NCBI GenBank assembly: GCA_051453625.1
Contig: JBOZIK010000001.1
Span: 110,895,653 to 110,959,652, forward strand
DNA from: Welwitschia mirabilis
Lineage: Eukaryota > Gnetophyta > Gnetopsida > Welwitschiales
Direction of reading: 5' to 3'
DNA length: 64,000 bases
The notes beneath the pieces were generated by a model, which worked only from the letters and a program-made list of their open reading frames with translations, was not told where the DNA came from and did no database searches. Shown here piece after piece: positions 12,632 to 24,050 of the stretch; positions within the stretch are counted from its first letter, which is position 1; every line of letters starts with the position of its first letter. A program made the translations under genes and the position numbers.

Positions 12632-12989
12632 ATTCTCCCCTAAATATGGAAATATGCTCTCTTCTAAGGGAAAATGAGAATACTTAAAGAATAAATTTTG
12701 GAATTTAGCCTATAATAAAACCTTCTTAAAGGATTTGATATGTAAGAAAACTAATTCACTAAAGAAGTACTAAATTTACTACTACGTATCTCATAGTACA
12801 TAAAACTATTATGTTCATTACACATATTGTAATAATTATATAAATTATACTACACAACTTAAAGCACTAGGCCCAAATATAATACATTATACTACTAGGA
12901 TTCAAAAGTAATTTTAAATAGAGACTTAAAAGTTAAATGAAGTCCATAATATACAAGAGAAAAAAATGAGTTTAAATCAACTCATCTTT
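12632..12989 (-). other. C2 3' untranslated region
   Basis: This non-coding stretch is collinear, in reverse complement, with 2850-3225 of C1, including GAGTTGATTTAAAC and the CTTCATTTAAC-like block. No open frame of note. Confidence 0.55.
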
Positions 12990-15900
12990 AATTTAATTTT
13001 GGATTAAAAATACTGAACTTCTTTCAAACAAGTGATTTTATAAGGATATGAGTATTTTTCTTTGTATTTAGATAGTATATAAGCATAATAACTTCATGTT
13101 ATACAACTTCGCTAATTTTATAAATCACAACATCAAAGTGCTTTGCCCTATCATGATGCACTAGTTCTTTTGCTATCCAAATTACAAACTGATTATTAAT
13201 GAAGAGCTAAATTTCCTTAATCCATTTTAATTTTACTAATTTCAACAATTTTCTTAACGATTTAATTTCTCTACATGCCTAAAAAATAGCTATATAATCT
13301 ACCTTAGTGGATGATCATGCTAGAGTTTGCTACAACTTTGATCACCAAGATAGAGGTATTTTCATAAGAACATGATATACCTTAATATTGATAATGAAGT
13401 ATCATTATTTCTCAAAAAACTAGAATTATAGTATAGTTTTAGAACAAATTAATAGCTTCTTTTATAGGTTAGACCTAAATATTTGGTCTTCATTAGGTAT
13501 CTTAGTACTCTCTTTACAACACACTAATAATGTATCATGTGTTCAATTTAATGTTAGTTATGTAAATTAGAATTCCTACTATTCTTTATATTTAATTTTA
13601 TTCATAATTTTAAGTCTTCATTATCTGATATCTTAGCATTTTTCTCTAAAGTTTTTAAAGCTTCTTTTGCATTTTCTACTCAAAACGTTTAGACCAAATT
13701 TTCAATGTACTTCATTTTTATTAAGAATATTCCATTATTTTATTAAATAATTTTTATACCTAGGTATAATACAGTGATTCTAAAATTAAAAATATTGAAT
13801 TCCTTAGTTACAAATATTTTTTATCTTTTTACATCTTCGTCATTACTTCTAATTATTAGCATATCATCGACATGCCCCACTATATTTATAGATTTTAATC
13901 TATTAGATTTTATAAATAAAATGTGGCAATCACATCTTGATAATCACATAATATAGATCCAATTAAATATAGATAGTTTACAAGATTAATGCACCATATT
14001 TTTGGTGCTCATTTTATGCCATATAGAGACTTGATTAATCTAAATACATTATTTTCTTTGGCTTTTAATTTAAATTCCTTTGATTATATCATGTAAATTT
14101 ATTCTTTTAAATATCCATGGAGAAAGGTAGTGATCACATCCAATTGATAACTCTTATATACTCCTTATATTGCTAAGGCAATTACTATTCTTATAGTAGC
14201 CTATTTTGCTATTGATGTGAAGATTTCATTATAGATTTCACTATAATTAAGTCCTTTTTTTGTCATAGTCCTATAACAAAAGGTTGAGTTTTGTGTTTGT
14301 TTACATTATATTTATTATAGAAAATTCATTTATTAGATAATGTTATGCTCCCTACTAGAAGGTCTACCACCTCTCAGGTACCATTTTCAATAAAACTATC
14401 ATATTATTTTTGTATGTCTTTTATGTAATGATCATATTAAATGACATCCTTAAATTAGCTTGTTTCATCATTAAAGCTCAAGTGGAGATTGTCATAATAA
14501 TGATCATGAGATATGTGTGAGTCATATATAGTTCTAGTTATACCCTTTTCATCATCATGAATATCTTAAAAAGTAGATTATATCCAAGTACTTTCATCTC
14601 ATCTCTAGGTAATATTAGCTTGTTTAGTAGGAGAACCCATTAAATTAACTTTACAACTATGATCAATCATGATAGCAGCACTAAATTATTAATTTCTCTA
14701 TGTTGCAAAGTGGATGTTCAATAAAAGAAAGTAAAGCATCATTGGTGGCCATATCTACCCCCTTCACTATAGGGTACTAAGCATCCAATATGGTCATTGG
14801 TTTAGATGAAGGATAAAGCTTCAAAGTATTAAGATAAAAATTATTGTTTGAATTATTTATAAATATGACATCATGTGAAATAAAAATCTTATGATAATCT
14901 TCTTGGAATATGGATTTAGTAGCTAGAATTAAAAATATAAAAATTATAAAACTTTGGCTTGTATCCCTATAATTTTTTAGCTGGAAAAACTTCCTTTTTA
15001 GTATATTAACCCATACTATTATTAAGATGTACAATTGTGTGCACTAGTTCATCCCAAAGATAAGTCTTATAATCACTAAAATATCAAATTACTTTGCAAG
15101 TGAGCAAGTCCTTGAACTCACTAGCTATGTACTTATCATTATTATCTAAATGAAAAATTTTAATCTTGCAATCAGATTAATTTTTTACTTTAGTCTAAAA
15201 CATTTTAAAAATACCCAAAGTTTGTGAATTAAATTTAATAAAGTACATCTAAGCCATTCATAAATAGTCATCAATAAGAATAATACATAACAGAAGCCTT
15301 AGAGTATGAGAGATAACATAGATCCACATAAATCACTATGATAAAGTAAAAGATTTTGTTCAGCATATTACTTACTTGGTATAATCATTATTTAGCTACT
15401 TTGCTCATAATACAGAATTTATAATGAGGAAAATCCCCATGGAATGAATGGAATAAACCAGTGGTTATGCTCATATATTACATTTATTATATGAGGAATA
15501 GAATGTCCCAATCAAACATGCCATAGTAGTAAGGGAGAAAGATCATCTTATGAAATTGTGTAAGTGATCTCTGACATTCTAATACAACCATAAAAATAAG
15601 CTAGATTTTCATTCATGTAGCATTTCATAACTAATTGCTTATTATTATCATAAATATTTGCTAAATTCTTTGTCATAGATATATATTAATATTTTTATAA
15701 TAGATCTAAAAGTGATAGATGATGTTACCTCAAGGAAGGAATATACAAGACACATAAAATGATCAATAGAGAGAGTGATGTTAAATCAAGAATAACCAAA
15801 TCATATCCTTCCATAAGAATTGGTGTTCTATCTATTAAATAATCATGACTTAATGCTTTAAAAAAGTCATCAAAATAATCATGCCAATAAGTCATGTAAT

Positions 15901-16700
15901 GAGTTGCATCTATATCAAAAATCTACATCTCATTATGAGGTATGTGCTCACTCATACTAATAAAGTTAACGTTTTTAAGTATTACATTGGATTAAAAACT
16001 ATGAGCATCATTAAAGAAATGAAATTATTTAGTGAGTACATTTTCCTTAGATGTAAACTCTTTCTTTTTCCAAGGAATCCTATAAAAGTCAATGATATAA
16101 TCTTGTATTTTACATTGTGATAAATGATACTTATTTTTCTTAGAAGTGGTAGTATTCTAAACTTTCTTCTTATTTGTTGAGTCTGAATTAACTTTTTATT
16201 TTATTATATTTATGAAGTTATATCCTTATCATAAAGTGTTTCCTTAGGAATGACATTTTTATTTAGAGTATTTATCTTGATGAGAAAGCCTACAATAATG
16301 AGAAGCTTTGAATGTGGCATTAGAGGAAACGATTTTGTAAAGTTAAGATAAAATTTAATATAAATAAGATTATTATTAAGCATATTAAATGTTATATCAT
16401 TTAATTTCTTACTACCATGTAGCAAAAAAATATAGCTATGTAGATATGAGTCTTTCAAATAGTAGTAAGTTAAGTTGACATATGAATGTAAACTTGTTTA
16501 TGTGAATTAGTCTCCACTACCTTTGCCTTAATATCTTATATTTGCATAATTAATTATCTTAATTTGCTATTTTCATGATGCAAATTATTTATGCAAGTTG
16601 TAAGATTAAGGGTCTCTAGATCATTCTTTAAGTAAAATTTATCTTGCAAGGTATAGAAGTTGGGTAGCTTATTTTGGTTTTGTTAATCAAATTTCTATGT
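12990..16700 (-). pseudogene. Ty1/copia gag-pol remnant (element C2)
   Basis: Read on the minus strand from the right. Near 16330-16460 is the gag C-terminus. Near 16270-16310 a degraded zinc knuckle reads HYCRLSHQDKY, with both outer Cys replaced by Ser. The protease lies at about 15715-15925, with IFDIDATHYMT where copia has a D-T/S-G-A motif. The pre-integrase Cys region is near 15410 (FCIMSKVAK), followed by the integrase core to about 14750. RT spans about 14310-13590, with TTFLHGYLKE, RLIKSLYGIK and HVDDMLI in place of YVDDML. RNase H runs to about 12990. It is riddled with stops. It is the same family as C1 and more complete at the 5' end. I could not find its 5' LTR. Confidence 0.8.
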
Positions 16701-17593
16701 TAATAAGCTACATATTTTTACTTAATGCCTATTAATTTGGTATTAGTATTTTACCAACTATCTTCTTAAGTATGATCCTAAACAGGTATATGATTATGTG
16801 CTAAAAAATCCTTCTCTTAATTATAAATCTACATGATTGATATAAAATCCTTATGTCAAGTATCCCATGACTGATCATATTGAAAGTAACTTTGATGTTG
16901 ATCATGATCATAGTGATAAGAATCAATGTTAATAACTTTGATAATTACTAAAACTTATTATTTAAAGATGATGACAAAGACGTTATGATGGAAGACAATG
17001 AGAACTAAAAAAATTAACAAACTATAAAGTAATAAATTAGATTGATCTTTCTTACATCTATAATTAAGAGAGATATCTCCATCATACAAAGAAATAAGCC
17101 CTAAAAAGAATAAAGAATAATAAATAAAAATATATATTATAGTCATAAGAAAAGGGATCTTACTCTCATTCACAATTTTAAGTAATCTATCCAAGTTACC
17201 ATGCAACTAAAATAAACAGATAAATGGTGATGATAAAGAGGTATAGCTATAATGAAAGGAAATTAAGCTTATAAATTAAATGATATATCCAAACCACTAT
17301 AATAAAATTAAAACTAAGAAACCCATTCAATTAGTAATAATTTAGGCACATAGGAAAGAAACAACAGTTATTTGTTAAGTTTCTTAATGTGAGTAAGGTA
17401 GCTTTTAATGAAGGTGTTTAGATTGACCACTAGGTATTGAAAATGCTAAAATTAATTAATTTTGAAGTATTTTTTACATTCAATTAATAATCACATTACG
17501 TATAAGGAGGTTATGCTTATCTCTAAAAATAGTAAAGGAATAGATAAATAGTAAAGGAATAGATATAAATCATATTTATGAGACTTTCTATTC
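16701..17593. other. Unassigned AT-rich stretch between C2 and S2
   Basis: It probably holds the gag N-terminus and 5' end of C2, but I see no motif that proves it. A 19-bp unit (ATAGTAAAGGAATAGATAA) is directly duplicated at 17529-17566. Nothing else recognised. Confidence 0.4.
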
Positions 17594-17960
17594 TATTGTG
17601 AAATCCAGTTTTGATGATTCTAATTTTCAAATATTTTCTGTCATTAGGTAAATAGATCTTTACAAAGAAAAACAGATCATTATAAGCACAAGTCAATGTT
17701 GAAACTTCAAAGATAATATCTCACAAAAATCTTAGAATTAAAATTGCAAGATTAGTTATTTGAAAATGTCTACAAAATAAAATACATCTATGATGAAGAT
17801 GTTTACATCTTAAAGACATTACTGATATATTAGCAATCTAGTCGATGACTATCTCATCAAAGGGGACTATGCTAAATTTTGAATCTTGCATTGATGAAAG
17901 ATATCTATATGTTTGTAGATATCTATACTAAACTAAAACAAGTACCTAAAATATTCTATG
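17594..17960 (+). repeat. S2 5' LTR, truncated
   Basis: Aligns with the first 370 bp or so of the 3' LTR at 22286: a TNTTGTNAAATC start, CAGTTTTGATG, AACTNCAAAGATAATATCT, and GATGTCTACAAAAT-like motifs. The later LTR, including the 80-bp tandem array, is absent. It gives way to the inverted-repeat arm at 17952. Confidence 0.65.
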
Positions 17961-18116
17961 AGTAATACAATCATAGCAATAACGCTTTGAAAAAATAAAT
18001 AATGAGCATCTAATTTAATATTTATTACTATATCTAACTAAAATATTAATTCATATAATAATTATAAGTGGAGTTAAGAACTTAAAAGATATTACCTATT
18101 AACTTATCTGAGGTAA
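17952..18116 (+). repeat. Inverted repeat arm A
   Basis: About 165 bp that match the reverse complement of 19101-19260 with only about ten differences by eye. Shared blocks include GCATCTAATTTAATATTTAT and GTTAAGAACTTAAAAGATAT. The two arms flank the gag-protease remnant. Confidence 0.8.
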
Positions 18117-18152
18117 GTTCACTAAAGATGTCTAACTATTTATAGACATCTT

Positions 18153-18800
18153 ATGAGAAGTTCAAATGACAAGAGTGGTTTGGAATACAATGGATCCTCA
18201 ACTAGCATTTTAGCCCCTTTAACTAACAAATGGAATTATAAGACAAGGTATGATTATTTAGAATTTACAAATAATATCACTTGCTATTATTATCATAATA
18301 CAAGTAATTATCAATATAAATGTCTAATTATATTAAAAAATAGGTATTATACTAATAATACCACAAGGCATAGTAGACTGATACATTATTTTGTGCAGGA
18401 TAAATCAAGAAAAGTTTAGGTATTAAAATCAAAACCAATATTTTTAGCACAAATTGCACTTAGACCCATGAAGTAGCATGGTTGGTACATTGACAATGGG
18501 TGCTCAAGACATATGATATGAGATAAATCTAATTTTATTGCTTTAGTGAAATAAGATAAAGAAGTGGTAATCTTTGGAAATAACATAGAAGCATCTATAA
18601 AAGGTTTTGATACTATTAGAGGAGGTAATAAATTAGAGGTAAATAATGTAATATTTATAGAAAGTTTGCAACACAATCTCTTAAGTGTAAGTTAAATTTA
18701 TAATATAATTTTTTTGTTGGATTTATAAAAAATGATTGTATTATTAAAGTATTTATTGATTTAAAAAACTTAAATTTTTATACTTTTACTTTGTAAAATA
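18153..18800 (+). pseudogene. S2 copia gag C-terminus, protease, start of pre-integrase
   Basis: An open frame at 18153-18419 ends with CYYYHNTSNYQYKC. This keeps the exact C-x2-C-x4-H-x4-C spacing of a retroviral zinc knuckle, with the second Cys now Tyr and the His now Asn. At about 18481 the protease begins, WYIDNGCSRHM, where copia proteases normally have D-S-G at the catalytic site. It continues to LQHNLLSVS at about 18665-18692, the usual end of the protease region. The following 100 codons resemble the start of the pre-integrase region but fade into stops. No integrase, RT or RNase H follows. Confidence 0.75.
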
Positions 18801-19100
18801 AATCAAACAATGGAATCAAGTATTTCTTAAGCAAATTAGAAAAAATAGAGTCTTAGCATAGAAAGCTTTAATATGAAAATAATGATTTAATCAAGGATAA
18901 GAAAACCTTCTACCTTAAAATACACTCAACTCTATGAAGCACACACACACATACAAAAAAAAGAAAAAAGAAAAAATAAAAGGATTTAATATTAAAAAAA
19001 TTACAATAAAGACATATACCAATTATTTACTTGGTCATATGATCATAAAACCTCAAGGTACTGAAAGATATTTTAATTTGTGTAGGAGCCTTGCTTAATT
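18801..19100. other. A-rich, low-complexity stretch
   Basis: Contains a (CA)n run near 18940-18952 followed by an A/G-rich tract to about 18980. No coding signal is seen beyond possible degenerate pre-integrase sequence. Confidence 0.5.
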
Positions 19101-19260
19101 AGGTAAGTTAATAGGTAATATCTTTTAAGTTCTTAACTCCACATTATAATTATCATATGAATTGATATTTTAGTTAGATATAGTAATAAATATTAAATTA
19201 GATGCTTATTATTTATTTTTTCAAAGTGCTATTTCTATGCTTGTATTAGTCATAGAATAT
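19101..19260 (-). repeat. Inverted repeat arm B
   Basis: Reverse complement of arm A (17952-18116), high identity by eye. The spacer between arms is about 985 bp and contains the gag-protease remnant. I see no matching target duplication outside the arms. Confidence 0.8.
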
Positions 19261-19279
19261 TTTGATGTTTCTAAAACAT

Positions 19280-19560
19280 TCATTATAGACATCTCTAATT
19301 TTGTAGATGTTTATTAGGGAGACATCTTCAAATTTATAGACATATTAGAAGTAGATGTCTTAAATTTTATAAATATCTTTAAAGGTTAGATACACTATTT
19401 TAATTTTTTTAAAATAGATGTCTTATATTTTGTAAATGTCTTGATAATAGGAAAATGTATTAAAAGTTTTTTAGTATAAGATGTTTTGAAATTTGTAAAC
19501 ATCTAATTTACATTTTACACATCTTTTAATAGGTAGACATTTTAACTATATTATTGTGGA
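19280..19560. repeat. Cluster of GATGTC/GACATC motifs
   Basis: In this stretch GACATC, GATGTC, AATGTC and closely related hexamers recur about every 20-40 bp, often as inverted pairs around AAATTT-like spacers. The same motifs fill the LTRs of this family (1-721, 22286-22900). It is probably another LTR-derived piece between protease and env-like gene. Confidence 0.5.
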
Positions 19561-19820
19561 AATTAAAATGTGCCAAAAAACTAGGGTTTTGACATTTTTT
19601 ATTTGGAAAAGAACCACCAAATCTTATTTTTAAGTCTTCACTTGATAATTATCTCCCTCATGGGATTTCTCAGGCTTGATTTTCTTAGTTTTCTCTAGTA
19701 AGACAACTTGAATTTATGATATATCTTCACAATAAGTAAGAATAGACTTATTATTTATATAAGTACACATTTTTCAATCATTTCTTACATTTTAGTTATT
19801 TTTTGGTGTAGATTCCTTAT

Positions 19821-21590
19821 ATGTCTTATAAAATGATTAGAAGAAAGTTAGCTAGTATTTTAAGAAGGAAAGAACAATCTTTAGAACCTCAAAGATCATA
19901 GTATAAATCTCATTTTTATCATGAAGTAGTTACTAGAAAAGATAAAACATGGATAGTAAATTATATTATTTCAAAAAGAACCCTTGGTTTTTAGAGGCAG
20001 TATGAAGATTAGCTTGTGGATTACTTCACACATCTTGGTTGAGAAATAATCATTCAGCTAGGCTAAAGTAATCCAAATTTCATAGTAAGGAAGTTTTATG
20101 CAAAGATCCTGGAAATGAATGAATTAGGGATGCCTTCCAAACTCAGGTTAGAGGTATTTCATTACATATTATTCTGAGTTTTATGAATTCATTACTTGAC
20201 ATAAATGATTCAAATCTTTGTTAATTAGATGTACATTTATTTAAAAATAATTTTACTTATAGAGCTATAAATGTGTTTTGGAGACATATGAGTAATGTTT
20301 TATTTGAACTTCCTAGAATGAATTTGTGAAAAATATAAAGAGAAAAGATATGATTTCAAATGCCCATATTTTATAATACTTTAGTTATAGGAGGTAGTCA
20401 TAGTTATTGTAAACTAATGTAGACTTTTGTGATGTTCTATTTACTCACTGGTTTAGAGATAGATTTGGGTTTCATTTTATGTATGGATATTATTATGTTA
20501 TTTCACAAGAAACTAACTTCAGATCACCCTTGTCTTATCAATCTAATTCTTAATAGTGCAAATATTTTAGTTTCATAAGTTAATATTATTTACCAGAAGA
20601 AATTCCTAGCTAAGTTCAGTGAAAAATGAACAATGCTAGTATCACTACATAAGGGCACTAGTAGAAGGATGTTCAAATTTTAGATATCTTATTCTATTAT
20701 TACTCACAACTCATCATCAGTTAAGAAATAATTAAAGGTGATAGTTAAAATGATGATAAAAATTGGTAAAAAATTAATGAGGCTGAAGAAACACAAGTTC
20801 ATAGGCAGTGAGGGTAAGGTACTAGTAGAGAGTTGGGAATCCATAAGAACTCCTACATGGTTACATTCAGAGGAGGAATCAAAAGATGAAGAAGCACCTA
20901 CAACTCCATATGAAATAGGTTATGACTCTAGTAGAGTATCTAGTAGTGATTTAGAGGATTTTTCAAAAGATAAGGCATAGACTCAAGGGAAATACCAAAT
21001 CCCCATAGGGGCATAAGTGCAAGGGTAGTAGCAAGCTCCTAGTCCATCATAGCAAAGGTAGTAGTAAGAGATAGAGTTCAAGAATTCAAATGTACCACTT
21101 CTTATATTTTGTTTTCCATGTCATAAGATTTTAGTTCATCATTATACCCAGAAACCATTACCTCCTAAACCCTCTTCACCATTACATCTACCCTCTTCAC
21201 CTACATTATATCTATCATCACCACTGCCATCTCATATAGAGATTATTCATATACTGCCACTTTCTAATATTTAATTACCTTCATCCTTCACAAAGACAAC
21301 CATATCTAGCTCTTTTGGGACATATATCACTCCTTAAATGTATCAACATATGAAGAGATAGGTCTATGAAGGCCTAGGTAAGACCTCTTAGTATTCTTCT
21401 AGAAACTGTCATACTTCATCACCCATATCCTTGTCATCCTATACTCAATAGAATTCCACCATCCATGATAATTATGATAATAGTAACAAAGAAGGAGAAG
21501 GCACATATTATATAAGTAACTTTTCTCTCAGTGATTAGATCCTTTTCTTTGATATCCAAAAAGGGAGAGAAGTTTTAGAAAATTGGTTGT
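19821..21590 (+). pseudogene. S2 env-like (third) gene remnant
   Basis: A Met at 19821 starts a basic N-terminus. At about 20066-20110 comes NPNFIVRKFYAKI, then SQVRGISLHIILSFM near 20150. This is the LVREFY/VRG signature of the plant transposon-protein domain found in env-like genes of Sireviruses. Near 20400-20560 comes YLLTGLEIDLGFIL, the conserved second half of that domain. An acidic linker follows (open at 20738-20980), then a Pro/Ser-rich segment at about 21150-21240 (PLPPKPSSP) in the same frame. Several frameshifts and stops break it. The function of this gene in the family is unproven. The name env-like reflects position and past proposals, not shown activity. Confidence 0.7.
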
Positions 21591-22265
21591 AAACTAGTTG
21601 CATCTAGTTGGACACATTAGCTTTTAGCTTGAGGAAATCCTATTGGGCATGGAGGACTTGTCTTTAATATGTTAGATTAGATACCTAAGTGAAATTATTA
21701 TTCATTGATGCTCACTCTTGATATTTGACACACATTATGTTATGTCTTTGTCATTTCCACTAATGTTATTTAACACACTTTTTTGTTGATTTTTCATGCT
21801 TAATATCATTTTCTATTAGCACATTTTTATGATCTTTAATATCATGTATTGATAGCATACTTTATCTATTTGTACATTATTATATTTTAATATTATGTTT
21901 TATTAGCACATTTTTAAAATGTTATTCTCTAATTTTTCTTGCCATGAGAATATTATTTTCATGATGTATTATTGATACATAATTTAAATAATATGATCTA
22001 TTTTTATTATTTGCACATTACTATTAGCATATCAATTATTAATATTCTTAAATGTAATTACTAAATGTTTTTATGTCTTGCTTACTCTACATTCTACATG
22101 CTTATTCAAATGATCAATATCATGATTTACCAAATGTCTATATGCCTTTATTTATTATTCAATTAATATTATTAAATTTCTATGTAATTTTTTACATTGA
22201 ACATGAATATTCAATTTTAGTTGATTGAATAAGACTATAACCATGCAATTTGTCAAGTTTTTGAC
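21591..22265 (+). other. S2 spacer between env-like gene and purine tract
   Basis: A very T-rich stretch with recurring TTAGCACATTTTT-like and AATATCAT-like words and no open frame. It is the expected position of the Sirevirus 3' UTR. Confidence 0.5.
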
Positions 22266-22269
22266 ATCA

Positions 22270-22285
22270 TCAAAAAGAGGGATAT
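22270..22285 (+). other. S2 polypurine tract
   Basis: TCAAAAAGAGGGATAT directly precedes the TGTTG start of the LTR at 22286. This is the usual Sirevirus layout of an AAAAAGGGGGAGAT-like tract against the 3' LTR. Confidence 0.7.
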
Positions 22286-24050
22286 TGTTGTAAATCTAGT
22301 TTTGATGTCTTCACATATCAAATGTCTTATGTCATTATGTAGAAAAATCATTGCAAATAAAATTAGATTGTGATAAGTAAAAATTAATGTTAAAACTCCA
22401 AAGATAATATCTTATGAAAAACTCAAAATTAAAATTATAAGATTAATTATTTGAAGATGTCTACAAAATGAAAGATGTCTATGCTAAAGATGTCTATATA
22501 CTTAAAGGCAATTATGGTGAAAACGTCTACATCTTAGAGACAACTATAATGTACCACCTTTCTAGTTGTAGGTTAAAGATGATCATCTTATCAAAGATGA
22601 CTATACTAAAAGTTGGGTTTAATACTAATAAAAGAGATCTACATGTTTGAAGATGTCTATAGTAACCTAAAATAAGTAACAAAGGCATTTTATATTTTGA
22701 CTAATATTTCACATGTCAAATGACCTATCAAATTTTACGTTACAAATTCATGATTATAGAGTGTCAAAGATTATACAGACCTATTTTTACTTATTTCTAG
22801 ACAAGTTTACTAAATACATGTACTAGGCAAATACATCTGACTATTAGTAGACATTTACAAATTTTAAGATGTCTTAGATTAAGGTTCATATTAATTAAAA
22901 ATAAAGATGTGTGCCCAACACCTAGATGTTCCTATCCATTGTATGATAGTTACAAAAAATTAAATGGCTATTGTTCAAGGTCAAATAGCTAGTTTTTCTT
23001 CAATAGTATAAAGGAATGACAACATGGAATAAATAAAAAGACTTAATACCCTTTTGATGATTATCTTTCATGGCATGTAATGAAAAAGTCTAGCTCAAAT
23101 AAAACAAATGCATAGGTGATTGGAACTACTTATAAAGGATTAAAAATATCATTTGTAAAGGAGCTTATACTATCTACATCTTTTATTTTTGGATTCTATA
23201 TTATTGTATCATTCTGTTTCATTCATGATGATGATGACAACAAAGAAAGCAAGCTTCTTTTCATAGCTATATAATTTAGGATTGTCGTTGTATTGCATTT
23301 TTTAGTTCTTATATTATTGGACTATCTTATTTATGAATATTATTGTAAGTCCATATTCTATCATCAAACTCATTATAAGACAATCCTTATATGGGTGTAT
23401 TTTGAGGTTATGCTTATGAGAACTTGCATTATTATATTTTCCTAAGGAGAGTAGTTTAGTACATTATAAGAAGCATCTCAGATTGCTATTGTAAGATTAG
23501 TGATAAGTCAAAACCACTATTTTTCTAAGGGAAAGAGAGTGATGCTTTATGAGAAGACTCTTATTATTGTAAGGTTGGTGGTGCATTAAAAACCACCATT
23601 TCCCTAAGGAGAAGAGAGTATTATCTTGTGAGGTAACTCTCATTGTTGTAAGATTAGTGGTATGCTAGAAAACCACTATTTCCTTGAGGGAAAGAGAGTG
23701 CTACATTACAAGGAAACTCTCATTATTGTAAGGTTGATGGTATACCAAAAAACCCTCATTTCCCTAAGGGGAAGAGAGTGTTACCTTGTGAGAAGACTCT
23801 CATTATCATAAGGTTTGTGGTGCATTAGAAAACCACTATTACTTGTAGGTCAAAATATCCAAAGAGGTGAGAGACAAGTAGCCTATGTGTGTGGATGTAT
23901 CAAGAGTGGGGAATTAAAATGTCTTGATAAGGTGTTCATTTTACTATTCTTTTCATTATATTATTTGGTTAAAATTTTTATTTGATAAAACTCATTCATC
24001 CCTCCCCTCTGACTTTAATAATCCTCATAGTCATCAGTCAATTTCAATCA
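22286..24050 (+). repeat. S2 3' LTR
   Basis: Starts TGTTGTAAATCTAG after the purine tract. It contains the GATGTC motif array (22440-22640), a block shared with S1 around ATTGTATGATAGTTAC (22950), an 80-bp tandem array (23447-23850), and near its end CTCATTCATCCCTCCCC, which resembles the conserved U5 end of many copia LTRs. The right border, near CAATTTCAATCA, is approximate because no intact second copy exists here. At about 1.75 kb it is long for a copia LTR. Confidence 0.7.
23447..23850 (+). repeat. 80-bp tandem array in S2 LTR, about 5 copies
   Basis: The word GAGAGT recurs at 23447, 23535, 23614, 23694 and 23774, giving periods of 88, 79, 80 and 80 bp. Each unit carries three small inverted repeats in fixed order: GAGAGT...ACTCTC, GTGGT...ACCAC and TTCCC...GGGAA. 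The first copy is the most diverged. The array is absent from the truncated 5' LTR of S2. Confidence 0.85.

Larger units (their letters stand above)
17594..24050 (+). mobile_element. Sirevirus-like copia element S2 lacking IN-RT-RH
   Basis: In order: truncated 5' LTR (17594-17960), gag zinc knuckle and protease (18153-18800), an inverted repeat and motif cluster (to 19560), an env-like gene (19821-21590), a purine tract (22270-22285) and a long 3' LTR (22286-24050). An env-like gene between pol and the 3' LTR is characteristic of Sireviruses. No integrase core, RT or RNase H could be found. The internal region is about 4.3 kb, much shorter than a full Sirevirus. The element is dead by stops, but the missing block may predate its insertion. 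Confidence 0.65.
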
